Source of the DNA: an uncultured Selenomonadaceae bacterium | GTDB lineage: Bacteria > Bacillota > Negativicutes > Selenomonadales > Selenomonadaceae | DNA length: 8,445 nt | Assembly (NCBI GenBank): GCA_905236325.1 | Contig: CAJOPJ010000262.1 | Span: forward strand, 1-8,445 | Reading direction: 5' to 3' | In this document: piece by piece, positions 1-5,724 of the stretch | Layout of the letters: every line of letters starts with the position of its first letter | Numbering within the stretch: the first letter of the stretch is position 1 | The notes under the pieces: generated by a model | What the model was told of the DNA's origin: nothing | The model's database searches: none | Seen by the model: the letters and a program-made list of their open reading frames with translations, nothing else | Translations under genes and position numbers: made by a program

Positions 1-394
1 AATTTATAGCCGCCGCAACAAGTGCCATCCTTTCTTCGTCAGGCGCGATACCAAGCATTACTCCGCCAAGACCAAGTTCTTCGCAAGCCAGCCAGATATT
101 TTCAGTTGCAATCGCACAGTCAATTTCTGCTTTTTCCGGCACAGGCAAAGTTGATTTATCGCGATAGGCAATGACAATCGCTGCAGGTGCTTTTGCAGCA
201 GGTTGTGCGAAAGGCGAAGTCTTGCTAAGTTTTTGCAAAATGTCCTTGTTGGTTACTACAAAAAATTCCCAAGGCTGTTGATTTTTTGCACTTGGCGCGG
301 CAAATGCTGCCTTCAAAAGCTGATTGATTTTTTCGCGTTCAACAGGTTTGTCTTCAAAACTGCGGACGCTTGTTCTTGTAAAAATTTCTTGCAT
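1..394 (-). CDS. Nitroreductase family protein (3' end cut by window edge)
   Basis: FMN-dependent NAD(P)H oxidoreductase of the nitroreductase superfamily, a cytoplasmic, usually dimeric flavoenzyme; the physiological substrate cannot be told from sequence. The 131 visible residues begin MQEIFTRTSVRSF, with the typical FMN-phosphate contacts R7, S9 and R11, followed by the second FMN motif PSAKNQQPW at 34-42. Residues 88-115 (ENIWLACEELGLGG and flanks) match the family's central helix and the GLG turn. Small members are about 170 residues, so roughly 40 C-terminal residues lie beyond base 1. The ATG at 394-392 is preceded by GGAGG (407-403) with 8 bases between, which fixes the start. It follows the CsoR-like regulator on the same strand after 93 bases and may be the third gene of that operon. 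I see no strong promoter or terminator in the gap. Family assignment is secure; role in the operon is inferred. Confidence 0.9.
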   Translation of the reverse strand, partial: MQEIFTRTSVRSFEDKPVEREKINQLLKAAFAAPSAKNQQPWEFFVVTNKDILQKLSKTSPFAQPAAKAPAAIVIAYRDKSTLPVPEKAEIDCAIATENIWLACEELGLGGVMLGIAPDEERMALVAAAIN

Positions 395-429
395 AAAAAA
401 AACCTCCAAACCAGATTTTTAATTTTAGT

Positions 430-459
430 CACCGGAAACTATCGGCACCGGTCGCCGGA
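430..459 (-). repeat. Degenerate heptamer repeat ACCGGTG-like, intergenic
   Basis: In the gap between the nitroreductase and the CsoR-like gene, the leftward strand reads TCCGGCG, ACCGGTG, a nine-base interruption, then TCCGGTG. These are three heptamers close to one consensus. A related array (consensus CCAGTGA) sits at 1924-1951 in another gap. The two share GGCGACCRGTG on comparable strands. The block can also fold into a short hairpin (CGGCG/TGCCG around ACCGG, leftward strand). It lacks a following U-run in that direction, so it is not a convincing terminator. Function unknown. Confidence 0.4.
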
Positions 460-487
460 TTTTTTGTTAATGTCCGATGTTTGAGAG

Positions 488-865
488 CTACTTAATAAAT
501 TGTTCAACAGATTGACTTAAACGCGTAACAGCATCATCGTCGCCTTGTTGAACAGCTTCAACAATACAATGTTGCAGGTGGTCGCGCAGAATAACTTTGC
601 TGACAGCTCTAATTGCAGCGTCAACTGCCGCCAGTTGCGTCAAAACTTCGCTACAATCGCGACCGTCCTCAATCATTTGCTTAGTTGCTTTTAAGTGACC
701 GATAAGCCGCGCCATTCTGTTTAATACAGCTTTTGTGTTTGTATGCGTATGCGCGTGCGAATGAACAATTTTTGTACCGTCCTGCATTATGTGTTCGTGC
801 GTGTCCAAAAGTTCATCTACAGCTTCAAGCGTATCAATTGAAGTATCCATTTTTTTTCTTGCCAT
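488..865 (-). CDS. CsoR/RcnR-family metal-sensing transcriptional repressor
   Basis: A 125-residue all-helical DUF156 (CsoR/RcnR/FrmR/InrS) repressor. Family members bind operator DNA as tetramers and let go when metal or another effector binds. An ungapped match to the RcnR pattern places the four key sites at H39, C71, H96 and C100. C71-H96-C100 is the Cu(I)-type CsoR triad, and the extra N-terminal His gives the H-C-H-C set reported for the nickel sensor InrS. The N-terminal 44 residues form an extension rich in His (H35, H37, H39, H41, plus H23 and H25). The core runs from about 45 to 125 and ends in a DAVTRLSQSVEQF helix. The ATG at 865-863 directly abuts the upstream gene's TAA (868-866), so translation is probably coupled. 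The ribosome site AGGGGG (878-873) lies inside that gene. It likely controls its own operon. The metal (Ni, Cu, Co or Zn) is not decided by sequence. Confidence 0.92.
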   Translation of the reverse strand: MARKKMDTSIDTLEAVDELLDTHEHIMQDGTKIVHSHAHTHTNTKAVLNRMARLIGHLKATKQMIEDGRDCSEVLTQLAAVDAAIRAVSKVILRDHLQHCIVEAVQQGDDDAVTRLSQSVEQFIK

Positions 866-1774
866 TTAATCACCCCCTAAATATTTTTTCAAGATTACCG
901 GAGAAAGTATCGCCAGCAAAACTAAAATTATTCCAATCGATTCGACAAAACCAAAAGCCGTGCCGAATACAAAATAACTCATCACGACCGATGACGCAGG
1001 TTCTGTTGTTGAAGTTATAGCAGCTTCTTCCGCAGTTAAAAATTTCAATCCTGCGTTGAAAATTAAAAAAGCAATTGTCGTGCCGAAAGTTATAATCCAA
1101 GCAACATCAAAAATCACTTCAAGCTGAAAAAAATCTGCCCAGTTGCAATTGTCGATTAAGCCGAAAGTCATTAAGCCGCCAAGGAACATTCCGACGCTTG
1201 TCATAAATGCCGGAGCGATTTTTTCGGCAAACAAATGCTTGCCAAAAATCATACTGAAACCAAAAACTGCGCCGCTTGAAAGACTCCAAAATACACAGCT
1301 GATTGGCACAAGTAATTTTGTTGGATTGCCGCCGGTAACAAGTAAAAACACGCCAAACATTGCAAAAAACACTGCTGCGATTTCTGCAGGTTTTGGATAT
1401 TTTTTTTGCAGGAAACATTCAGCAATAACAACCATTGCCGGCGTTGCTGATAAAATTACTGTTGTTGCCGCCGCGCCGCCGATTGAAATTGCTTGAAAAT
1501 ATGTAAATTGCACCATAACCACGCCGATAAAGCCATACAGCAAAAGGCTTATTGCAAGTTTTGGTCGCTGTTTGATTCGCAGGAAGGATTTTAAAAATTT
1601 TCCGCGCAGAAATAAAATTACAACCATTAAAAAGCCGGCAGAACACATTCTGACATTTGTAAGCTCCATTGGCGTTTTGGTTGAGTGCGAAAAAAAATCT
1701 TGAACTGCAACGCCGGAACTTGCCCAACAAACACCTGCTAATCCAACTAAACACATTGCTAAATTTCTGTTCAA
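866..1774 (-). CDS. DMT superfamily EamA-type transporter
   Basis: Inner-membrane permease of the drug/metabolite transporter superfamily, 302 residues, the usual size for a two-repeat EamA protein. Hydrophobic stretches allow about ten helices in two tandem EamA halves (roughly 6-145 and 155-297). Both halves carry recognisable family signatures: GVCWASSGVAVQDF near the first helix, AISIGGAAATTVILSATPAMV near 95-115, and LTAEEAAITSTTEPASSVV near 246-264. The start is TTG at 1774-1772, chosen because AGGGGG (1787-1782) sits 7 bases upstream; the next in-frame ATG (codon 7) has no such site. It is the first gene after the leftward promoter and abuts the CsoR-like gene. Family members export amino acids, metabolites or drugs and some have been linked to metal export. 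Pairing with a metal sensor hints at efflux of the sensed metal or a metal-related toxicant, but that is inference. Substrate unknown. Confidence 0.9.
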   Translation of the reverse strand: MNRNLAMCLVGLAGVCWASSGVAVQDFFSHSTKTPMELTNVRMCSAGFLMVVILFLRGKFLKSFLRIKQRPKLAISLLLYGFIGVVMVQFTYFQAISIGGAAATTVILSATPAMVVIAECFLQKKYPKPAEIAAVFFAMFGVFLLVTGGNPTKLLVPISCVFWSLSSGAVFGFSMIFGKHLFAEKIAPAFMTSVGMFLGGLMTFGLIDNCNWADFFQLEVIFDVAWIITFGTTIAFLIFNAGLKFLTAEEAAITSTTEPASSVVMSYFVFGTAFGFVESIGIILVLLAILSPVILKKYLGGD

Positions 1775-1781
1775 TAAAAAT

Positions 1782-1787
1782 CCCCCT
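1782..1787 (-). promoter_or_regulatory. Ribosome binding site deciding the TTG start of the EamA gene
   Basis: Leftward strand reads AGGGGG, then 7 bases, then TTG at 1774. The sensor gene behind it uses the same AGGGGG form at 878-873 with the same 7-base spacing, while the other genes of the window use GGAGG-like, AAGGCGG or AGAGGTG sites. The shared G-run is noteworthy because CsoR-family operators also contain G-tracts. Confidence 0.7.
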
Positions 1788-1803
1788 GCAAAAAATTTCA
1801 GTC

Positions 1804-1832
1804 ATTATAACAAACGCAAAATTTTTTTTCAA
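1804..1832 (-). promoter_or_regulatory. Sigma-70-type promoter for the EamA-CsoR operon
   Basis: On the leftward strand a TTGAAA -35 box (1832-1827) and a perfect TATAAT -10 box (1809-1804) are separated by exactly 17 bases. Transcription would start near 1797, giving a leader of about 20 bases before the TTG start at 1774. No clear CsoR/RcnR-type operator (G-tract flanked by an inverted repeat) overlaps it. The nearest G-run is the ribosome site at 1787-1782, which lies just inside the transcript. Confidence 0.75.
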
Positions 1833-1923
1833 TTCTGCATAATAACTTAATCAAATAATAACAATTCAAACAAAGAATTTTTCTTTTGCAACGCTGATAA
1901 TTAAAATAAATAGCTGTTAATTG

Positions 1924-1951
1924 CCAGACACTAGGCACTGGCGACCAGTGA
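1924..1951 (+). repeat. Degenerate CCAGTGA heptamer array with a CACTGG-CGA-CCAGTG palindrome
   Basis: Four back-to-back heptamers, CCAGACA CTAGGCA CTGGCGA CCAGTGA, drift around the consensus CCAGTGA, and a weaker fifth may follow to 1958. Bases 1936-1950 form a perfect 6-bp inverted repeat (CACTGG, loop CGA, CCAGTG). It ends 8 bases before the Shine-Dalgarno site of the OadG-like gene, so it would fold in its 5' leader. It may be a decayed dispersed repeat, an operator or an RNA hairpin. The sequence alone does not choose. Confidence 0.5.
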
Positions 1952-1958
1952 CTCAATG

Positions 1959-1966
1959 AAAGGAGA
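1959..1966 (+). promoter_or_regulatory. Ribosome binding site deciding the OadG-like start
   Basis: AAAGGAGA lies 7 bases upstream of ATG 1974. The earlier in-frame ATG at 1956 overlaps this site and has no ribosome site of its own, so translation should begin at 1974. Confidence 0.8.
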
Positions 1967-1973
1967 TTTTTTA

Positions 1974-2342
1974 ATGGATCATGCAGTAACAACAAATCCG
2001 CTAATCATAATGGTTATAAATATGACAGTGGTATTTTTTGTATTGGTTGCGCTTATGGGACTTATCAACTTAATTCACATCGTTGACCCAACTAGAGAAA
2101 AAGAACCTGAGCTTTCTGACGAGGCAACAGAATCAGCAGAAAACGCGGCGATAATTGCCAAGTTGAAGGAAAGTGCGTCTGAACCTGTTCAAATTGAAGA
2201 AGGTGTTTCGCCCGAAGTTATCGCGGCAATTTCGGCTGCAATTTCAGCTTATGGAATCAGCGGACAGGTTAAGGCAGTGCGCGTAATAAATCGTAACGGC
2301 TGGCGTAGAAATGCGCTTGACAATGGAATAGTTCAGGTGTAA
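1974..2342 (+). CDS. OadG-like small membrane subunit of a Na+-pumping decarboxylase
   Basis: A 122-residue, single-helix subunit of the biotin-dependent, sodium-translocating decarboxylase family (OadG/MmdD/GcdD type). These subunits hold the soluble carboxyltransferase and biotin carrier onto the membrane beta subunit. A hydrophobic helix at about 11-36 (IIMVINMTVVFFVLVALMGL) is followed by a charged Glu/Ala-rich linker at 40-75. A conserved C-terminal segment then begins VSPEVIAAISAAISAYG at 78-94 and continues into AVRVINRNGWRRNALDN, the basic tail typical of these subunits. It is followed 13 bases later by the beta-subunit gene, clearly the same operon. I see no convincing promoter in the 199-base gap upstream, only AT-rich DNA and the heptamer repeat. 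Whether the holoenzyme acts on oxaloacetate, methylmalonyl-CoA, glutaconyl-CoA or malonate cannot be told from this subunit. Confidence 0.85.
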   Translation: MDHAVTTNPLIIMVINMTVVFFVLVALMGLINLIHIVDPTREKEPELSDEATESAENAAIIAKLKESASEPVQIEEGVSPEVIAAISAAISAYGISGQVKAVRVINRNGWRRNALDNGIVQV

Positions 2343-2347
2343 GGAGG
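2341..2347 (+). promoter_or_regulatory. Ribosome binding site deciding the TTG start of the beta subunit
   Basis: AAGGAGG overlaps the last two bases of the previous gene's TAA and stands 8 bases before TTG 2356. No ATG lies near it in frame. The next in-frame ATG is codon 30, inside the first membrane helix. Confidence 0.8.
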
Positions 2348-2355
2348 CGGCGAAC

Positions 2356-3489
2356 TTGGAATTTATAAACGCATTTTCGGTGTCACTTCAAGCAGTTTGG
2401 AATGACAGCGGCTTTTCGGCTTTTACAGTCGGCAACGGTATTATGATTTTGGTAGGTTTAATTTTAATCTACATGGCGTTTGTCAAGGAATTTGAACCGC
2501 TATTACTGGGACCTATCGCTTTTGGTTGTATATTGGCAAATTTTCCAAACACCGGCTTTTTTGGCGAAGAAATGAACGTCATGAAGGCTATCAACTATGG
2601 TATTTCAAACGAAATTTTTCCTCCGCTGATTTTCTTAGGCATCGGCGCGATGACTGACTTTAGTCCACTGCTTGCAAGACCTTCAACTTTGCTTTTGGGT
2701 GCGGCGGCGCAAATTGGCGTATTTGTTGCACTTGGCGGCGCGATGATTGTCGGTTTTGATATTCATGAAGCGGCGGCTATCGGTATCATTGGCGGCGCGG
2801 ATGGTCCTACATCAATTTACCTTTCAACAAAACTTGCTCCGCACTTACTCGGCGCAATTGCTGTTGCGGCTTATTCCTATATGTCACTTGTACCACTAAT
2901 TCAACCGCCGATTATGAAACTTATGACTACTCAGGCTGAGCGCGAAATTGTTATGACTGAACTTCGCACAGTTACAAAATTTGAACGCGTGGTATTTCCA
3001 ATCGTCGCAACAATTTTTATCAGCTTGCTTTTGCCGCCGATTGCAGCGTTGCTTGGTTGCTTAATGCTTGGTAACCTTTTCCGTGAAAGTGGCGTAACCG
3101 ACAGACTTAGCGACACTGCGCAAAATTCACTTTGCAACATTGTTACAATCTTTCTCGGCACAGGTACAGGTATGACAATGAACGCGCACGACTTCCTGCG
3201 TCCTGACACAATTTTAATTATCGTGCTGGGCTTGGTTGCGTTTATTGGTGGAACTGCCGGCGGCGTTATTTTCGGCAAGATTATGTGCAAAGCGACAGGC
3301 GGCGCGATAAATCCGCTGATTGGTTCCGCAGGCGTTTCTGCAGTGCCTATGGCGGCGCGTGTCAGTCAATTAGTCGGTATGCGCGCTAAACCGGGCAACT
3401 ATCTTTTAATGCACGCAATGGGTCCTAATGTTGCAGGTGTTATCGGTACTGCTGTTGCGGCCGGTACAATGCTTGCAATGCTCAAGTAG
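2356..3489 (+). CDS. Na+-translocating decarboxylase, beta subunit (OadB/GcdB/MmdB family)
   Basis: Polytopic membrane subunit of 377 residues that decarboxylates carboxybiotin and couples it to outward Na+ transport. The functional residues known from Klebsiella OadB are all present at a constant offset of 54. D149 lies in GGADGPTS (OadB D203), Y175 in YSYMSLVP (Y229), N319, G323 and S328 in NPLIGSAGVSAVP (N373, G377, S382), and R335 in AARV (R389). The glycine-rich GTGTGMTMNAHDFL at 268-281 is also typical. The length fits the short GcdB/MmdB form, which lacks the N-terminal extension of some OadB proteins. Translation starts at TTG behind a strong site overlapping the upstream stop. It is the last gene of the two-gene unit, with a terminator 19 bases after its stop. 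No carboxyltransferase or biotin-carrier gene is next to it. The enzyme looks intact; its substrate is set by the missing alpha subunit. Confidence 0.95.
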   Translation: MEFINAFSVSLQAVWNDSGFSAFTVGNGIMILVGLILIYMAFVKEFEPLLLGPIAFGCILANFPNTGFFGEEMNVMKAINYGISNEIFPPLIFLGIGAMTDFSPLLARPSTLLLGAAAQIGVFVALGGAMIVGFDIHEAAAIGIIGGADGPTSIYLSTKLAPHLLGAIAVAAYSYMSLVPLIQPPIMKLMTTQAEREIVMTELRTVTKFERVVFPIVATIFISLLLPPIAALLGCLMLGNLFRESGVTDRLSDTAQNSLCNIVTIFLGTGTGMTMNAHDFLRPDTILIIVLGLVAFIGGTAGGVIFGKIMCKATGGAINPLIGSAGVSAVPMAARVSQLVGMRAKPGNYLLMHAMGPNVAGVIGTAVAAGTMLAMLK

Positions 3490-3507
3490 TTTAAAAATAT
3501 GCTTTGA

Positions 3508-3540
3508 AGGCTAGAGTTTTTCTCTATGCCTATTTTTTTT
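3508..3540 (+). terminator. Rho-independent terminator after the decarboxylase beta gene
   Basis: AGGC-TAGAG, loop TTTTT, CTCTA-(bulged T)-GCCT gives a 9-bp stem with one bulged base (3508-3531). It is followed by A and eight T residues (3533-3540). It begins 19 bases after the beta-subunit stop and separates that operon from the EF-G-like gene. Confidence 0.88.
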
Positions 3541-3618
3541 ATTTAGCAGGATATATAAATTTTTTATCGAAATTAAAAATTCATACTATTCAAAAATATT
3601 TTATGGAGGTTGTTTTTG

Positions 3619-5712
3619 ATGAAGGATTATACAAGCGACTTTATTAGGAATGTTTGCGTAGCAGGACACGGCAAAACAGGTAAAACAAGTTTGCTTGACG
3701 CATGTATTTTTGCAAGTGGCGCGGCAAAGCGTCTTGGTAAAGTCGATGACGGCACCAGCCTTTTGGATTATGAACCGGAAGAAACTAAGCGCAAAATGAC
3801 TATCGGCGATTCCTTAGCCGTCACAGAGTGGCAAAACTACAAAATCAACTTCATTGACACGCCCGGCTACCCTGACTTTGTCGGCGAAGTTATGAGCGCA
3901 ATGAACGCTGCCGACAGTGCACTGATTATTGTTGCGGCAAACAGCGGCGTTGAAGTCGAAACAGAAAAGGCTTGGGATTTGGCAGAAAAACTTGACATTC
4001 CACGCGCTTTTTTTATTAACAAAATGGATCGCGACCACGCAGATTTTCAAAAAACTTTGGACAGCATGCGCAATAAATTCGGTACAAGCGTTATTCCTGT
4101 TCAAATTCCAATCGGCAAAGAAAGTTCCTTCAGCGGCGTTGTAGATATTGTTAAAACCTATACAAAAGTCGGCGCAGAATTAAAAAATGACATTCCTGCC
4201 GACTTGGCGGACGAAGTTGAAATGCATCGCCTTGAAATGCTTGATGTTATTGCCGAATTTAATGATGAACTTATGGAAAAATATCTTGAAGGCGAAACAG
4301 ATAATCTTGATGAAAAACAAATTGCCGAAGCTTTGGCTGAGGGCGTGCGTCAAGGAAAAATTTTCCCTGTCTTTGTAGGAAGTGCGCTTAAAAATATCGG
4401 TGTCGATAAATTGCTGAACAGAATTGTTGAAGATATGCCTGCGCCAAACACTAAAACTTACGACGGAATCAATCCTAAAAATGATGATTTAGTTGAACGC
4501 AAAGTTACAGAGCCTTTCAGTGGACAAATTTGGAAAACTATGGTTGATCCTTTCGTCGGCAGAATGAGCTACGTTAGAATTTACAGTGGCGATATGAAGT
4601 CCGACGGCAACTATCAGCTTTACAGCGAAGGCAGTGAAGGCACTGAACGCATTAGTGGACTTTTCACAATGCAAGGCAAAAAACAAATTAACCTTGAAGT
4701 TGCGCACGCTGGTGATATTGTCGTTACCGCTAAACTTGCAAATGCAAAAACTTGCGATACACTTTGCGAAAAATCCGCGCCGATTAAATATGAACGCTTG
4801 GAATATCCTGAACCAATGCTTGCAATGGCTGTCAGTTCTGTTAAAAAAGGCGAGGACGATAAAGTTATTGGCGCAATTCGCCGTCAACAAGATGAAGATC
4901 CGACAATCTGGATTGAAAAAGACAAAGCTACTAAACAGACAATTTTGCGCGGCGTTGGCGAAGTTCATTTGGACATTTTGGGCGATAAAATTCAGCGTAA
5001 ATTCGGCGTTCAAATGGTACTTGGCGAACCACGCGTTGACTATCGCGAAACTATCCGCAAGAATGTTGAAGTTCAAGGTAAGCATAAAAAGCAATCCGGC
5101 GGTCACGGTCAGTATGGTGATGTTTGGATGAAACTTGCGCCCGCAAAAGGTACAGATCCTACAATTCACGACGGCAATGTTTTCACAACCGACCAAGTTT
5201 TCGGCGGCAGTGTTCCACGTAATTTCTTCCCTGCTGTTGAAAAAGGCACATTTGAAACTTTAGCGGCAGGCGTTTTGGCAGGTTATCCTGTTATCAATGT
5301 TAAAGCCGATTTGTATGACGGCTCAAGCCACCCTGTCGATTCAAGTGAAGCCGCATTCAAAATGGCTGCGTCAATAGCTATCAAAAAAGGCGTTCTTGCT
5401 GCAAATCCAATTCTGCTTGAACCAATCGACGAAGTTACTGTCACTGTGCCTGATGAATACATGGGCGATATTATTGGCAACTTTTCTTCAAGGCGCGGCA
5501 AAGTTCTTGGCACTGAACCTAAAGGCAAAGGTATTACTGAAGTTAAGGCTTATGTTCCTGCATCAGAAATGTATAAGTACGCAACAGATTTAAGAAGTCA
5601 AACTCAAGGTCGCGGTAGTTACACAGTTAAATTTGCACGCTATGAACAAATGCCGGAAAAATTGGCAGAAAAAATTATAGCCGAACATAAAGTAGCATCT
5701 GAAGATAAGTAA
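3619..5712 (+). CDS. fusA: EF-G-like translational GTPase (EF-G-2 type paralogue)
   Basis: A 697-residue five-domain relative of elongation factor G, full length for the family. The GTPase domain has P-loop GHGKTGKT (16-23; canonical EF-G AHIDAGKT), switch I Thr in KRKMTIG (T61), DTPGYPDF (80-87), NKMD (134-137) and GSAL (254-257). Y84 stands where canonical EF-G has the catalytic His of DTPGHVDF. The same Tyr is, as I recall, in Thermus thermophilus EF-G-2. Domain II follows at about 298-390, III at about 396-470, IV from about 475, and V from about 600 (EPIDEVTVTVPDEYMGDIIG). Domain IV keeps SGGHGQYG (493-500) and the tip GSSHPVDSSE (568-577), so it still resembles a ribosome-acting factor. 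The ATG at 3619 is 9 bases after GGAGG (3605-3609). Upstream in-frame TTG codons at 3610 and 3616 are too close to it. It stands outside any ribosomal-protein operon, so it is probably not the housekeeping EF-G. The symbol is a family label. Upstream only a weak -10 (TACTAT, 3584-3589) is visible. Confidence 0.88.
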   Translation: MKDYTSDFIRNVCVAGHGKTGKTSLLDACIFASGAAKRLGKVDDGTSLLDYEPEETKRKMTIGDSLAVTEWQNYKINFIDTPGYPDFVGEVMSAMNAADSALIIVAANSGVEVETEKAWDLAEKLDIPRAFFINKMDRDHADFQKTLDSMRNKFGTSVIPVQIPIGKESSFSGVVDIVKTYTKVGAELKNDIPADLADEVEMHRLEMLDVIAEFNDELMEKYLEGETDNLDEKQIAEALAEGVRQGKIFPVFVGSALKNIGVDKLLNRIVEDMPAPNTKTYDGINPKNDDLVERKVTEPFSGQIWKTMVDPFVGRMSYVRIYSGDMKSDGNYQLYSEGSEGTERISGLFTMQGKKQINLEVAHAGDIVVTAKLANAKTCDTLCEKSAPIKYERLEYPEPMLAMAVSSVKKGEDDKVIGAIRRQQDEDPTIWIEKDKATKQTILRGVGEVHLDILGDKIQRKFGVQMVLGEPRVDYRETIRKNVEVQGKHKKQSGGHGQYGDVWMKLAPAKGTDPTIHDGNVFTTDQVFGGSVPRNFFPAVEKGTFETLAAGVLAGYPVINVKADLYDGSSHPVDSSEAAFKMAASIAIKKGVLAANPILLEPIDEVTVTVPDEYMGDIIGNFSSRRGKVLGTEPKGKGITEVKAYVPASEMYKYATDLRSQTQGRGSYTVKFARYEQMPEKLAEKIIAEHKVASEDK

Positions 5713-5724
5713 GGCGGTGAATTT

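Noticed and set aside
440..466. Hairpin followed by T-run on the plus strand read as a terminator
   Set aside because: The stem is only four base pairs (CGGC/GCCG) and no plus-strand gene ends there; both flanking genes run leftward.
203..484. Open frame on the plus strand across the nitroreductase start
   Set aside because: It runs opposite a gene with clear FMN motifs, and its product shows no domain and shadow-like composition.
733..1496. Several 95-137 codon open frames on both strands within the regulator and EamA genes
   Set aside because: They overlap well-supported genes in other frames and give low-complexity translations without motifs.
1860..1915. Possible plus-strand promoter (GATAAT at 1896-1901) for the decarboxylase genes
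   Set aside because: No acceptable -35 box lies at a usual distance, and the region is so AT-rich that isolated -10 matches are expected by chance.
1956..1973. ATG at 1956 as start of the OadG-like subunit
   Set aside because: It overlaps the AAAGGAGA ribosome site that serves ATG 1974 and has no ribosome site of its own.
3610..3618. TTG codons at 3610 and 3616 as starts of the EF-G-like protein
   Set aside because: 3610 directly touches the GGAGG site and 3616 is less likely than the ATG at 3619, which has normal spacing.
4489..5196. Long open frame of 235 codons on the minus strand inside the EF-G-like gene
   Set aside because: It is the mirror of a highly conserved coding region. The translation is rich in Cys, Phe and Asn with no recognisable domain, and it has no convincing ribosome site.
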